Below, one piece after another: positions 27,161 to 38,157 of a DNA stretch of 64,000 nucleotides. Origin of the DNA: Epiperipatus broadwayi (lineage: Eukaryota; Onychophora; Udeonychophora; Euonychophora; Peripatidae). A program made the position numbers and the translations under genes. Location of the stretch: positions 122,001 to 186,000 of the forward strand of contig JAQFVV010000321.1 in the NCBI GenBank assembly GCA_028023455.1. The letters run 5' to 3'. Position 1 is the first letter of the stretch. The number at the start of each line of letters is the position of its first letter. The notes beneath the pieces are model-generated. The model was not told the DNA's origin. It worked only from the letters and a program-made list of their open reading frames with translations, and did no database searches.

Positions 27161-28080
27161 GAGAAATTATATATATATATATATATATGGTAGTAAATTT
27201 AAAAAAACTAAATAATTGAATTTTATATAATTAATTTTTATTAAATTGGAATATTATTGATTACATTTGGAATTAAAAATTCTTTCAAACAAGTTACAGA
27301 AAAACAACCAATTATTTTATTTTTTGATAATCCTTTTTCAATCTTGTTTCCATATTAATACTAAACAGAACAAAGGTACAATGAGTTAATAAATACAGAT
27401 GCAAATAGTAAATTTAATGATTTACATCTTGCCTTGACAAATAAACATGTAGATTGAACTTTTAATATTTGTACTTACAGAAGAGTATTATCAAAAGGGA
27501 AAAACGGGAATCAGAGAGATCAAAGTAGATCTAGGAATTTATAAAGATCTCCTCAGTCTATATTATTATTTTTATAATTCATCAGAAGAACTTTATAGCT
27601 ATAAGTAATATTAAATAATAGTATTCACATTTATGATTGATATTTTATTTGTATTTAATATTTGTTTCATATAATGTTAATTCAAGAATTCACTTTAATT
27701 ATTTTATTATAACCAATTTATATATTAAAAATCATTTATTATTAAAAACAATTAAAATGTTTATCTGGGCTGTGAGTAATTCAAGATTAGATTACATATC
27801 CAAGCTAAACATCCAATAGAGAAAAGTACTTAAGTCTTTCTTTCAATCTATACTCTAATTACTATGTGTCTATATTTTTTATGGAAGTACAGATTTACAC
27901 ATATTGTTCTTATATAAGTAAAGAGCAACTTGTGTACATACAGACACAATAAATAAAATTGGAACAATATTATTCATGCTTTGATATAATGTAATATTTG
28001 TAATTGCATAATCTATTCAGATATTTATTTATTAAATAATTAAATACTGCTTACTACTATACTAGTGATAATTAATAAAA

Positions 28081-28301
28081 TAGAAAATCATATAACATTA
28101 TAATACTAGCCACAAAAACAAAATTTTAGTAAAATTTTTTCACAATTATGGTTTCATCAATTAACAAATAGACCTTTTCAGTATCTTGTTGAATTTCATT
28201 TGAAAAGATCTATTTGTTAATGGACAAAAACCATGACCATAAAGAATTTTAGTAAAATTTTGTTTTTTTTGGCTAATATTGTAATATTATATGATTTTCT
28301 A
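28081..28301. mobile_element. Palindromic element beside the Sec exon
   Basis: TAGAAAATCATATAACATTA at the left end is matched by TAATATTATATGATTTTCTA at the right. AAAATTTTAGTAAAATTTT and ATTAACAAATAGACCTTTTC are also mirrored. It ends 72 bp from the donor of the Sec exon. Confidence 0.8.
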
Positions 28302-28372
28302 TTTTTATATATATATATATAACAAAAAAAGGACATTAAATTATTATACATGTACAATATGGGTTATCTTAC

Positions 28373-28582
28373 TTGTAAATCTGATACTAATGTCCAAGTA
28401 CTAATAAAACTATCATGAAGTAATGAGCAAACGGGCGAACTTGCAAGAGGACCTTCTCGCAAAGTCCGCCCTGAACCTCAGCAGGATTGATCATCCAGAG
28501 CACCCCAAAGAAGGATCGAATGAACCAATTTACTTTCAGCACTGGCTTGAAGAAATGCATCTTCAAATGAAACATATTCTAT
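28373..28582 (-). CDS. SELENON: Selenoprotein N, exon e with in-frame Sec (TGA) codon
   Basis: This 210-bp exon encodes exactly 70 codons, phase 0 at both ends. The acceptor GATTCCAG lies above 28582 and the donor is GTAAGA below 28373. It reads ...[16 protein letters not shown], then TGA, then GSGRTLREG and ...[13 protein letters not shown]. This is the best-conserved block of SELENON and includes the SCUG redox motif. TGA at 28480-28478 is codon 35 of the exon and residue 321 of the part of the protein seen here. In the family this Sec is the catalytic, thioredoxin-reductase-like centre. A normal gene finder would stop here or drop the exon. The exon is much richer in G+C than its introns, largely because of the stem-loop at 28433-28471. 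Confidence 0.97.
28433..28471 (-). promoter_or_regulatory. Selenocysteine redefinition element (SRE)-like stem-loop
   Basis: Read on the minus strand, this stem-loop begins six bases after the Sec TGA. The arm GGGCGGACUUUGC (28471-28459) pairs with GCAAGUUCGCCC (28444-28433) as 12 pairs with one bulged U and one G-U. About four more pairs (GAGA with UCUU) close a six-base loop AGGUCC, giving about 16 pairs in 39 nt. Vertebrate SEPN1 is known to need such a stem-loop at this spacing for efficient UGA recoding. The pairing is seen in the sequence; the function is inferred from family and position. It is also coding sequence. Confidence 0.8.
28478..28480 (-). promoter_or_regulatory. SELENON: Selenocysteine-specifying UGA codon
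   Basis: The TGA lies in frame between TGC (Cys) and GGT (Gly), giving Ser-Cys-Sec-Gly. Thirty-five codons of clear SELENON similarity continue after it in the exon, and two more exons follow to a TAA at 17572-17570. The TGA is therefore recoded as Sec, not a stop. This matches the Sec position of the SCUG motif in vertebrate SELENON. Confidence 0.95.
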
Positions 28583-29829
28583 CTGGAATCAATATAAAAA
28601 TATAAATGAAATTTAATAAGCAATGATTCACTAATCATTTCTCATAAATAAATAACTTCTCCACTACATAAGTATATGTGTGTTTATGGATGTATTATTT
28701 TAATAACATAAATTGTATAAATATTAAGATACTGTATACATTTTAAAAACTTATACCTACTAAAGATAGTTTATAGGGAATTACTTATTAATAGCTTAAT
28801 ATTATTTTATTAATTTCATTAATTTAAATTCAAAAACACATTATTACCAATAAATTTGGATACCATAAAATTTCCACTAAGTACAAATATTAATATTAAT
28901 TAAATTCAAATATTAGTATTAATTAAATTGTTTCCTTATTAAATTTTTGATAGAGTTTGTACAACACTTTAAACATTTTTTACTTTATTTTCAATATTTA
29001 AAGACATATCAGGACAAAATTGGCACAACACTGCAATACATGATCAGCTTTGACCAATCATTTGTATCACCAAAATCTATAATATAAGTTGAATATCATT
29101 ATAAATGTCTGAAAACCATATAGAGAAAAGCTTTCATAATTTTATTTTTGTAAACAGTATGTGCTTAGCCGATGTTTGACTATTACAAGTTATAGACATA
29201 GCATAAATTGGGAGTGGGTGTATAAATATATATACTGTTATTGCCAATTTATATAAAAATTTAAATAACATTAATTAGGGAGAATTATTCTTTTCTATTA
29301 ATAATGTTTTTGTCACCTGATATATGCCATACCTCTTCAATTTTTCACTTGAAATAACTGCATTCAGAAAGGGATGACCAGCTGTAGAAAAATGTTCAAA
29401 AAACATTGAGTGTGCATCTGTATTTGTTCTAGCTCTATTACATAGGCATGCGTGTTGGGCTATACATGTAGACAGGTTTGTCCAAGATTCCCCAATGATA
29501 AACCAAGGGGCAAATGGGTTTCTGGCATTTAATTTTGTAAATCACTTGAGAATGGAGGTCAATTACTAAGATATCCTTTGCATTGTTGAAAAGCCAATGC
29601 AATGGAGATGTGGTACATAGGATGATCTGATGGGTAGGAGTAATAATTTTAATAATGCAATGAATTATATTAAATATATACAGGGAAGGGACATCCAGGA
29701 TTTAGAGTTGGTGGGGTGTAGGGAGTGTTGCATTTTCTGGTAAAAGTTTCTTAGTACTTATTATTCAAAAAATTATTATCCAAACATAATTTTAAAGATG
29801 ATGAAAAATATTTCCCAATGACAAACATT

Positions 29830-30930
29830 CGGTCTATACTTATAAACTAATCATGTAGAAGGAAAATAAACTTCAAACATGCACTGTTCATATTTAAAAT
29901 TTTAAATTTACATGCACTCACCCACCAGTAAGAGTTTTAAAAACATCAAGTGAATCACTTATACTTAGAACTTATTCTCATATAAGCCAACCACTACAGA
30001 TCATGCTTAACTCAGGACTTGATTCTATTTTGTGCCTAATATTTCAATTGCCAACTGAATTGTACAAATTTTGATGTTATCACACAGTAAAAAAAGTATC
30101 TAATTTTTATTACCTGCGATTAAACATATATTAGTTTAGAATATTTATACATCAATAATTTAGTGCAGTATACATAAGTAATCATATAGAAGGATATGTA
30201 ACCTTTACACATGTACTGACTATATTTAAAGTTTTAAATTTACAAACTAAATCATTGTGTTATAAATATTATAAACTAATATATGTTTAATTATAGTAAT
30301 TAAAAATGAGATATTTTCTTTTCCTGTGAGATAACATCAAAATTTGTACAATTCAGTTGTCAATTGAAATATCAGGTGCAGAATAGAATAAAGTCCTGAG
30401 TTAAGCATAGTCAGTGAGATTTGGCTTATATAAGAATACACTCTAAACATAAGGGATTCATTTGTGTTTTTAAATCTCTTACTGCTGGATGAGTGCATGC
30501 AAATTTAAAACTTGAAATACAAACAGCACATGTTTGAAAGTTAATTTCCTTCTATATGATTACATATAAATGTTGCCCTAAATTACTGATTTACAAATAT
30601 TCTAAACCTAATATACATTTAATCACAGGCAATGAAAAATAAGATACTTGCTCTTCCTTGTGAGATAACATCAAAATTTGTATAATTCAAATGTCAATTG
30701 AAATAGCATAGAATAGAATAAAATCCTGAGTTAAGCATGGTCATTAGGGGTTGGCTCATATGAGAATAAGCTCTAAGCATAAGTGATTCACTTGTGCCTT
30801 TAAAACTTCTACAACAGGTGAGTGCATGTAAATCTAAAACTTTAAATATGAACAGCAGATGTTTGAAGGTTAATTTTCTTCTATGTGATTACATATATGT
30901 GCTGCACTAAGCTATTGATTTCTAATAAGA
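29830..30930. repeat. 330-bp repeat: two direct copies and one inverted
   Basis: Copies at about 30258-30590 and 30590-30925 run in tandem with a period near 330 (AATAAAGTCCTGAGTTAAGC / AATAAAATCCTGAGTTAAGC; GAGATAACATCAAAATTTGT in both). A third, inverted copy lies at about 29830-30170 (TGCTTAACTCAGGACTTGAT). The copies have diverged. No protein is coded. It could be a satellite seed or a fold-back element. Confidence 0.8.
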
Positions 30931-31349
30931 TTTTAAATGTATTGAATTGCCTTTTTTTTTTTTTTTTTTAGAAGAATTTGGGTTTCCAATGACGAGATCT
31001 ATTTTTGAAATTCCAAAATATTCATAAATCCCAAAAAAACTTTTGACCATGGATTTTGGATCAATAGTGTTTTGCCTGTATTTGTGTACATGTTTTTTTT
31101 TTTTACATATTGTATGATATCCCAGTTTAAGTATAACTATAGACATAAAACAGATGTTTATCCTTATGCATAGCATTTTTTTTTATCATTATTAAGCAAA
31201 TGTTCAGTAATAAGTAGAATGGCTAACACTAACCCAAATTACATGAACGTAAGGAATGTCTTCATGCAATTCTTATTTTCAATATATGATATTGAAAAAA
31301 ACCTTTTATTATCATATCTTCCTTCATGTGACTTCCACACATGATGCCA

Positions 31350-32225
31350 GCTTACACAAAGCTGTTCAACAACATATTCTTTTGTGTTTCAGTCCAACGA
31401 AAGCCACTCAATATAAGCATATTATAAACTAATGGATACCAGATGGTAATCCTATATTTCCTTACCCACAGTGTCCTCTGACTTGTTTCTGGCTTATGTC
31501 CTTCATGATGAAGGAGCTTTGAATTTTGGAGCACATTTGGACTTTTACATATATCTAAAATCAATTCAGTATTTATATATTTTAATGTCCTTTTTTAACA
31601 ATTATAGGAAGCTCTACCCTATGATCAAGACTGATATAAAACCAATAAAATATCACGACTCAATCACAAAACTTATCATTCACTGATAAAAGCTATTGGG
31701 GAAAGTGAATAAGACAGTGGATTGAGATTTATAGCACTACCACCTGACATCCATTAGTTACTAAAGCAGACACTAAGTGGCATAGCTATAGTGGGAAAAA
31801 AGAGGGTGCTGCAAAACAACATTGTGTAAGCTGAAGTCGTGGTATTTTATTAACTTTATGGCAATCCTGACTATAGAATAATAATTGTCTAAAAATAATA
31901 ATGCCATAATGTATAGATATTGAACTGGTTTCAGATCACAATATAACTACACAAGCAAGTTGGATAAGATTAGAAACATTAATGTAGTTTTCAATTTAGC
32001 CTTGCAGTTTGATAGTAAAACAGAGAATTAAAGATAACTGCTGAAGGAAAACTGCATTAGATCCAAAAGATTCAGGTGCACTACTCCAAAATCCAAAGTT
32101 TCTCACTGATAAAGTTCATAAGCTAGAAATTATTTTGAGAATATTAGATAGAAAAGCAATGGATGGAGACTGATAGTATATCATTTGGCATCCATTAGTC
32201 ATTACAATCATTTATAATGTCTCTT
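31350..32225. repeat. Two diverged hairpin-family copies side by side
   Basis: One copy reads forward (about 31384-31600: CTCTGACTTGTTTCTGGCTT, CCTTCATGATGAAGGAGC). Another reads in reverse (about 31730-32225: TAATGTATAGATATTGAACT, AGGTGCACTACTCC, AAGCTAGAAATTATTTTGAG). Both are old, with no clear TSDs. Confidence 0.55.
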
Positions 32226-32459
32226 TTTACTCTATGTAACCTCAATAGTGCTGGAATAATTAGTGCTCTTTAATGCAAACATTAAAAATAAACCAAGAAA
32301 GTCATGTGACACTTTGGTTGTGAAATTAATTATATACTTTGTCATACAACTCCATTCACAGTAAATCCTTAATATAATCTTTCAATAAGGATAGGATAAT
32401 ATTTTATCATTCGTTAAAATTAGATTTAAAAAAAAAAGCCTTGCTAAATGTTTTATTTA

Positions 32460-32720
32460 GAGTATCATTTTATATAAAATAGAGATTTGGACAATTGGGA
32501 GAACAATCCTTCTGAGATGTGAACATAGAAGAAATTAAAAACAATAAATTGAAAAATAAGATTAGCAATGTAGAAATGTTGAAAATAACTGGAAAAAAAA
32601 GTTGTTAATTAAATTATGAGATGAGAGAGATGTATTCATATAAAAGATGTGTTGGGGAAAAAATGAGAATGGTGAATGTGAGAGATGTAACTGATTACTT
32701 TTGCATTTCTCTAATTCATT
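32460..32720 (+). pseudogene. Possible LINE C-terminal relic
   Basis: Broken reading frames give KNKISNVEMLKITGKK and NYEMREM, resembling the (R)ISNEEVL..TG.K block near the end of LINE ORF2 proteins. It is too decayed to classify. Confidence 0.35.
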
Positions 32721-33437
32721 ACTGCAAAATATAAATATTCTAAAACTAGATAACTTATGAAACAGTGAAACTATAAATCGAAAATTGATTCTCTATTTGT
32801 AAGGGATTTATACAAACATTTTACATGCAATTAAATGATTATCTCTAGTTAAATTTACACCCGGATAACAAATGACTCTAATATTAAAAGTTAAAAACTT
32901 CAGATATATTGAAGTCCTTAGATATCATTCAATCAATACTAAGTTGTTGAAAATTGATATATGTTTATCAAATGCAAGAGCCATCTTGATTTTTGTCCAT
33001 AATTTTTCAGGAAAAAAAGCATGCCATTAATAATTTTACATTCAAATTTTTAATTCCTGTTTAAAAAGTATGCCATTTATAAGAATATCTTTTTATTAAT
33101 CTTTGAAATAACTAATAATTAAAGAATTGGCAATATTATAAGAATTATTTTTCCTATAATTTAAATATGACTTTTTAAAAAAAAAATACACTAAAATAAT
33201 GTAAGCAAATTTATAGTTTTATTCACCTTTGTACATCATCATACACTTTTTTTTTCTATTATGTATATTGATATAAATATTGAATAAATGACAAGAATAA
33301 TCATTATTACATGAATCCATTTCAAATGTAATATCATAAAATTAACAACAAAACATTGAGAAAGCTACAGAAGACATATTTTTTCCAAGTGATTTGAATG
33401 TCTTTTTTTTTAAGAAGCACAGATTTATTATGCAATA

Positions 33438-34146
33438 TGCTACATGTGTGTGTATGTGCATGTATAGAAAAAAATACGTTTAACCAATAATAAAAATAAA
33501 TGTAAAACTAACGGATCGCTAATTGTGTTTTGTAAATAATTAAATGATATATTAGCGCTAAACTATAAAGTAATTTATCAAGAAGGATTGGATAATGTAA
33601 ACAAAGCCATTGCTTAGAATAGACAATGTTAAAGGCGTGACATTATCTAATCAGGGATCCTATAAGAACTAAAGAGATGACCACCACGCGGACAGCGGAT
33701 GGCCAATGAAGGGAGGCTACTCCAAAATAAAGGCGTGACAAGTAATGGATCTAATATTGAACTGAGAGAGGACACTTGCTAAGTGAAGCGCTTGAAAGGT
33801 AGATGTGCCATTTCCTCGGGTGCTCCAGTCAGCTCCTTTGCTTCACCTAGCCTTGCGGAGAGGTTTACCTCCGGACGTGCCAAAGTAAACCTAGGGAACT
33901 ATAACAGGTCATACCGATCTTTTTATTATTTTACTCTGCCTTCGGGCCCCTTATTTATATATAATAATATCAGCGTGTATATATTATTCGTACTTTGTAT
34001 ATATTAATAGTGATTAACATATATATAAACCTTTAAATAAATCTTCGTTATTTAAACCTACTTGCCGGGCTGCCTCATTAATTATTTTATATTGTGTTAT
34101 TGATAGTTGCAATCCAGCGAGCAATAGAGTGCCGCTGGACACTGAA
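33438..34146 (+). repeat. 5' LTR of Gypsy element (709 bp)
   Basis: It begins TGCTACATG and ends CACTGAA. The offset to the 3' LTR is a constant 4720 bp throughout, so there are no indels between them. The differences I see by eye are at 33696, 33789, 33911, 33971 and 34133. The interior has TATATAAAC-like A+T-rich stretches that could hold the promoter, but I cannot place a start site. Confidence 0.96.
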
Positions 34147-34147
34147 T

Positions 34148-34165
34148 TGGCACAGTTACAGTTGA
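34148..34165 (+). promoter_or_regulatory. Primer binding site
   Basis: TGGCACAGTT and the following bases start one base after the 5' LTR. The TGG matches the complement of a tRNA 3' CCA, as expected for a Gypsy primer site. I cannot say which tRNA. Confidence 0.7.
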
Positions 34166-34312
34166 TTACGAACCTCAACGGTGTAATTCTCAGTAATAAC
34201 AATCAACGCCTCGACAGCCGAATACGTTGGCGTCTAATTATTTGATTTCGTGAGGAGATAAAACTACTAAGAAAAATATTTTTATATTTCGTTAAATTGA
34301 CTAAGTACCATA

Positions 34313-34840
34313 ATGCAGCCGGAAATATCCGAATTTGACGTCAGAGAGGCAAGTGAGTGGCCCCTGTACGTCCAACAAATTGCAAAACTGTTAATTATTA
34401 ACAGAGTAAAGGACGATAAAAGCAAAACAGCGACCTTATTGTGTTTCGCTGGAAAAGGAGTAATCCAGATCGCAAATAGGCTCTGTGAACCTAAAACCCC
34501 GGAAGAATTAACATTTGAACAGGTCAAAGATCGTTTGACCGACTATTTTAATCCTCGTGAGTCTAGACACATTGCCAGACTCCACTTTAGAAATCGCCGC
34601 TAAGGCAAGAATGAGCGGACACAAGATTATGATACTGCCCTGCGAGAACTCGCAAAAAACTGCGTTTACGATTCATACCTGGAGGAAGCCCTCCTCGAAC
34701 AATTTTTATGTGGAATGAGCAGTGATAGTCTGAGACAGCAGTTATTGGCAGATATGGATATTAACTATAAAGTAGCTATCAAACGTGGTATAGCTCATGA
34801 ACTCGTGTTGCAGCAATCAAAAAGGAATTTGCGGCCATGA
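34313..34840 (+). pseudogene. Gypsy gag (capsid) with a nonsense codon
   Basis: The frame opens with ATG at 34313 (MQPEISEFDV) and reads a Gypsy capsid-type protein with blocks TFEQVKDRLTDYF and later TALRELAKNC, EALLEQFLCGM and LRQQLLAD. A TAA at 34601-34603 interrupts it after 96 codons. The same frame then stays open to a TGA at 34838. The nucleocapsid/protease region continues in another frame from about 34800, so gag and pol are offset by one frame there. That offset could be programmed or a defect. The capsid fold is judged from its pattern only. Confidence 0.85.
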
Positions 34841-35448
34841 AAATAGCGGACAACGATCCTTATGAAGTCCACAAAGTAGACAAACCAGATAGAAGGGTGC
34901 CTGATCAAAGTGGAACAACAGACATTAAGAAAAGTCGAATTAAGTGTTTTTGCTGCGGAAAACTAGGTCACATGCAACGTGACTGTTTTTATAAAGACCA
35001 ACGCTGTAAACACTGCAATAAATTCGGCCACTGGGAAAAAATGTGCAGAAATAAAAAATACAATAATTATACAAAGAATAACAGCCAAGAGAGCGTTACG
35101 AGAAAATATAAACAAGAGGAATTTTCGGCAATTAATAATGTGTCTTTGGACCAATCACAGAAATTTGAAATAACTGTCAAAATTTATGGAAAACCCCTAC
35201 CGATGGAAATTGACAGCGGTAGTGGGGTGTCGTTACTTTCCATTAAAGATTGGAAAACCATTGTGGCAGATATGAGACAGCCACCTAGACTGATGCGTAC
35301 GAATCTGAAGGCTCGAGACGTCAATGGTAACGCTATAAAAATTAAAGGAGTAATTGAGGCTCCAATTACTTCAAACAATGCGAAAAAAATAGTTACATTG
35401 CCGTTATATATAGTACCCCCCCCCTATAAATCCTCTAATTGGCCGTGA
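34837..35448 (+). pseudogene. Gypsy nucleocapsid zinc knuckles and aspartic protease
   Basis: This open stretch of 203 codons holds two CCHC zinc knuckles near residues 37-84 (CFCCGKLGHMQRDC and CKHCNKFGHWEKMC), which bind RNA in the particle. A retropepsin-type protease follows near residue 125, with active-site DSGSGVSLL. The frame is lost at a run of nine C near 35416-35424, just before the protease ends. The following Gypsy motif (..LIGRDW.) continues in a different frame. Confidence 0.9.
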
Positions 35449-36430
35449 TTGGTTTCAGCAACTGGGAATAAAAATTGCTTGGGTCAAAAATATTGACATT
35501 GAAAAAAACATCAGACAGTGTTTTCCTAAACTTTTCGATGGAGAACTGGGAAGGATAAAAACAAAACCAGTTTCATTAGAATTATCACCCGAAGCAGTGC
35601 CTATAATTTGTAGACCACGAAAGATTCCGTACGCTCAGAAAGAAAAAATAGCGGAGGAAATAAAGCAATTGGTTAAAGATGGCGTGCTTGAAGCAACAGA
35701 AGAAGCCAAGTGGGCTACCCCACTGGTTGTAATAACCAAGCCAAATGGACAAATACGTTTGTGCGGCGATTACCGTGTATCAGTCAATAAAGCACTAAAC
35801 AAACATGCATACCCCGTTCCTAACTCAAGAGAAATCATAGCGTCGCTCCAAAAGTCTAAATATTTTTCAAAATTAGACCTCAACTCGGCCTTCCACCAAA
35901 TCCTGGTGACCAACAAAGCTGTGAACATTCTAACACTTACTACACACATAGGTTTATTTAGATGCAAACGTCTACCATTCGGAATAGCTTCAGCACCAAG
36001 TATATTCCAAGCAAAAGTGGAGACTCTTCTAAATGGACTCGAAGGCGTCATCCCCTACTTTGACGATATATTGGTCACTGCTAATTCAGAAAATGAATTG
36101 AGCACTCGTATCTCAAAAGTTTGCCAAAGACCGGAGGAATTTGGAGCAAAATTAAATGCGAAAAAATGTATTTGGAAGGCTACTGAAATAAAATTCCTGG
36201 GTCACATAGTGTCAAACTCAGGAATAAGCCCCTCCCCTGAAAAAGTCAAAGCAGTATCTGACGCCAGAAGACCGAATAACGTAAAACAACTACAGGCCTT
36301 TTTGGGCCTGGTGAACTATTTTGAAAACTTCCTGAATGGCAAAGCACACATAGCGACGCCACTGTACGAATTATTAAAAAAAAAAACAGAAATGGAATTG
36401 GGAAGCAGCACAAGAGCAAGCATTTCTCCA
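35425..36430 (+). pseudogene. Gypsy reverse transcriptase
   Basis: The open part from 35597 reads the Ty3/Gypsy RT. It has KDGVLEAT, TPLVVITKPNG, RLCGDYRVSVNKAL, FSKLDLNSAFHQI, LPFGIASAPSIFQ, and the catalytic YFDDILVT (the usual Y-x-DD). FLGHIVSNSGISP and AFLGLVNYFENF mark the thumb/connection. The frame is lost at a run of eleven A near 36376-36386 and continues one frame over into RNase H. Its natural start is further upstream in the polyprotein, so the ATG at 35597 is not a real start. Confidence 0.92.
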
Positions 36431-37745
36431 CACCAAAGCCCTTCTCACATCAAATAAACTACTGGTCCATTATGACAGTGAGCGTGAGGTAACCGTGATA
36501 ACTGATGCATCAGAAAATGGCGTGGGGGCAGTGATATGCCATCCATCCCACTCTGGAGAACATCCTATAGCATATGCGTCGCGCACCTTGTCCAAGGCAG
36601 AAAAGAACTACAGCCAGCTAGACAAGGAAGCCTTCGCCATAGTGTTCGGAATTCGTAAATTCCACCAATATCTATATGGACGTCCTTTCCAATTAATAAC
36701 AGACCTTAAGCCACTCTTGGGAATTCTAGGCACGAAACAGATGCCTGAACATTTAAGCCCTCGTATGTTGAGATGGCTTAACATACTAGCGGGTTACAAT
36801 TATAATCTCGAATACAAAAAAGGCACGAAAATCGGTCATGCCAACGCGTTATCGCGAATGCCAGATCAGCTCGAGAAAGAAGTAAACGAAGTAGAAATTA
36901 ATTATATCGACGCACTAAACAGCCAGACACTTAACAGCACAAAGGTAGCTGCTTGGACCAGCGAAGACACTGACTACAGATGGATCATGGAAAAAATGAG
37001 CAAAGGTTGGCCAAAACAAAGACCATCTTTCTTGCATATAGAGCTATGGAAAGCTCGAGAACAACTGTCCATTTGCAAAGACTGTATACTCAGAGGCGAC
37101 CAAGTACTAATCCCCGTAAGCGGCAGGTCGCAAATACTTAATTTATTGCACGAAGGTCATCCGGGCATTGTAAGGGCGAAAGCGTTAGCTCATAGTTATG
37201 TCTGGTGGCCGAAAATTAACAGTGACATAGAACAGTGCATAAAAAACTGCACAAACTGCCAGTCGTGTGCAAATGCACCCTCAGCCAAATTCGAGTCCTG
37301 GCAAGAAGCAGACAAGCCATGGCAGAGAATTCATATAGATCACTGCGGTCCTATTCAAGGACAATTATTTCTAGTAGCAGTGGATGCCTATTCAGAATGG
37401 GCCGAATATAAAATAGTTAAAAACACAGGTTCGGATGAAGCCATCGACAAACTGTTGGAAATGTTCGCACACCACGGTCTCCCAGAAACCCTAGTATCCG
37501 ACAACGGCACAGGTTTTACATCAGAAAAGTTCGCTTACTCGATGCACGAATGGGGAATTACCCACATATTTACTCCACCTTACCACCCCCAATCAAATGG
37601 ACTGGCTGAAAAAACTGTACAGAATTTAAAATCCGCCATCAATAAAATGGGAAAACAAAGTCTGCACGAAGCCGTCTTTAACGCGCTTACCAACACTCTA
37701 CGCCTACAGCTAAGTCAGGTAAATCACCCGCAGAGAAATACCTAG
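36431..37745 (+). pseudogene. Gypsy RNase H and integrase
   Basis: RNase H is recognised by ITDASENGVGAVI, AYASRTLSKAEKNYSQLDKEA and TDLKPLLGI. The integrase has an N-terminal HHCC zinc site (HEGHPG... and CTNCQSC) and the DDE core: Asp in IHIDHCGP, Asp in VSDNGTGFTS and Glu in NGLAEKTVQ. All three catalytic residues are present. The frame breaks near 37700-37720, and the tail of integrase continues in another frame to about 37950. It shifts again near 37950 and ends about 38129. Confidence 0.93.
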
Positions 37746-38129
37746 GTCGTACACTGCGAACAAAGCTTGACAAAATTATACCAACGAAGAACAGCAAAGT
37801 ACCTTCAGGCAGAAATTATAAATTCTCACCACAAGACCGCGTATGGGTTAGAAATAATCAGGATAGATTCTGGATTAAAGCGGAAATTGTGCGACATTTA
37901 AGTAAGCAAGTGGTTGCTGTACGAATGGAGAACGGAAGAGAGTTACGCAAACACAAATCAATTGCGTAAATACGAAAGTATACAACAAATGCCGCAGCCA
38001 TTTCCGAGAAAAGATGACGCTCCAGACGCGGAATTGGACATCCCCCAACGTTCTAAGAGGGAAAGTAAAATTCCCTCCCACTTCAGTGATTATGTGCTAA
38101 GTTCAGAAAAAAAAAAATCAACAAACTAA
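37720..38129 (+). pseudogene. Gypsy integrase C-terminal tail in shifted frames
   Basis: After the break near 37710, one frame reads a typical Gypsy integrase tail (YLGRTLRTKLD, VWVRNNQDRFW, KQVVAVRMENGRELRKH). It meets a stop near 37967 right after a further frame change near 37950. The last part, RKYESIQQMPQPF to SDYVLSSEKK, lies in the third frame and ends at 38129, just before the purine tract. Two one-base lesions are the simplest reading. Confidence 0.75.
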
Positions 38130-38143
38130 AACGCTATCTCTGA

Positions 38144-38157
38144 ACTTGGGGGAGGTA
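38144..38157 (+). promoter_or_regulatory. Polypurine tract
   Basis: The G-rich run TTGGGGGAGGTA lies immediately before the 3' LTR, where plus-strand synthesis primes in LTR elements. Confidence 0.8.

Larger units (their letters stand above)
23769..28372 (-). other. SELENON intron e-f
   Basis: This intron of 4.6 kb holds TA-rich low-complexity DNA (about 23900-24800), a decayed Gypsy pol tail (about 26000-27160) and a palindromic element (28081-28301) that ends 72 bp beyond the splice donor of the Sec exon. No host exon was seen. Confidence 0.85.

Noticed and set aside
28423-28605. 60-codon plus-strand open frame
   Set aside because: It is the antisense shadow of the SELENON Sec exon, which is supported by splice sites and strong similarity.
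33783-34007. Identical open frames in both LTRs (also 38503-38727)
   Set aside because: They are LTR sequence; duplication comes from the LTR pair, not from selection for a protein.
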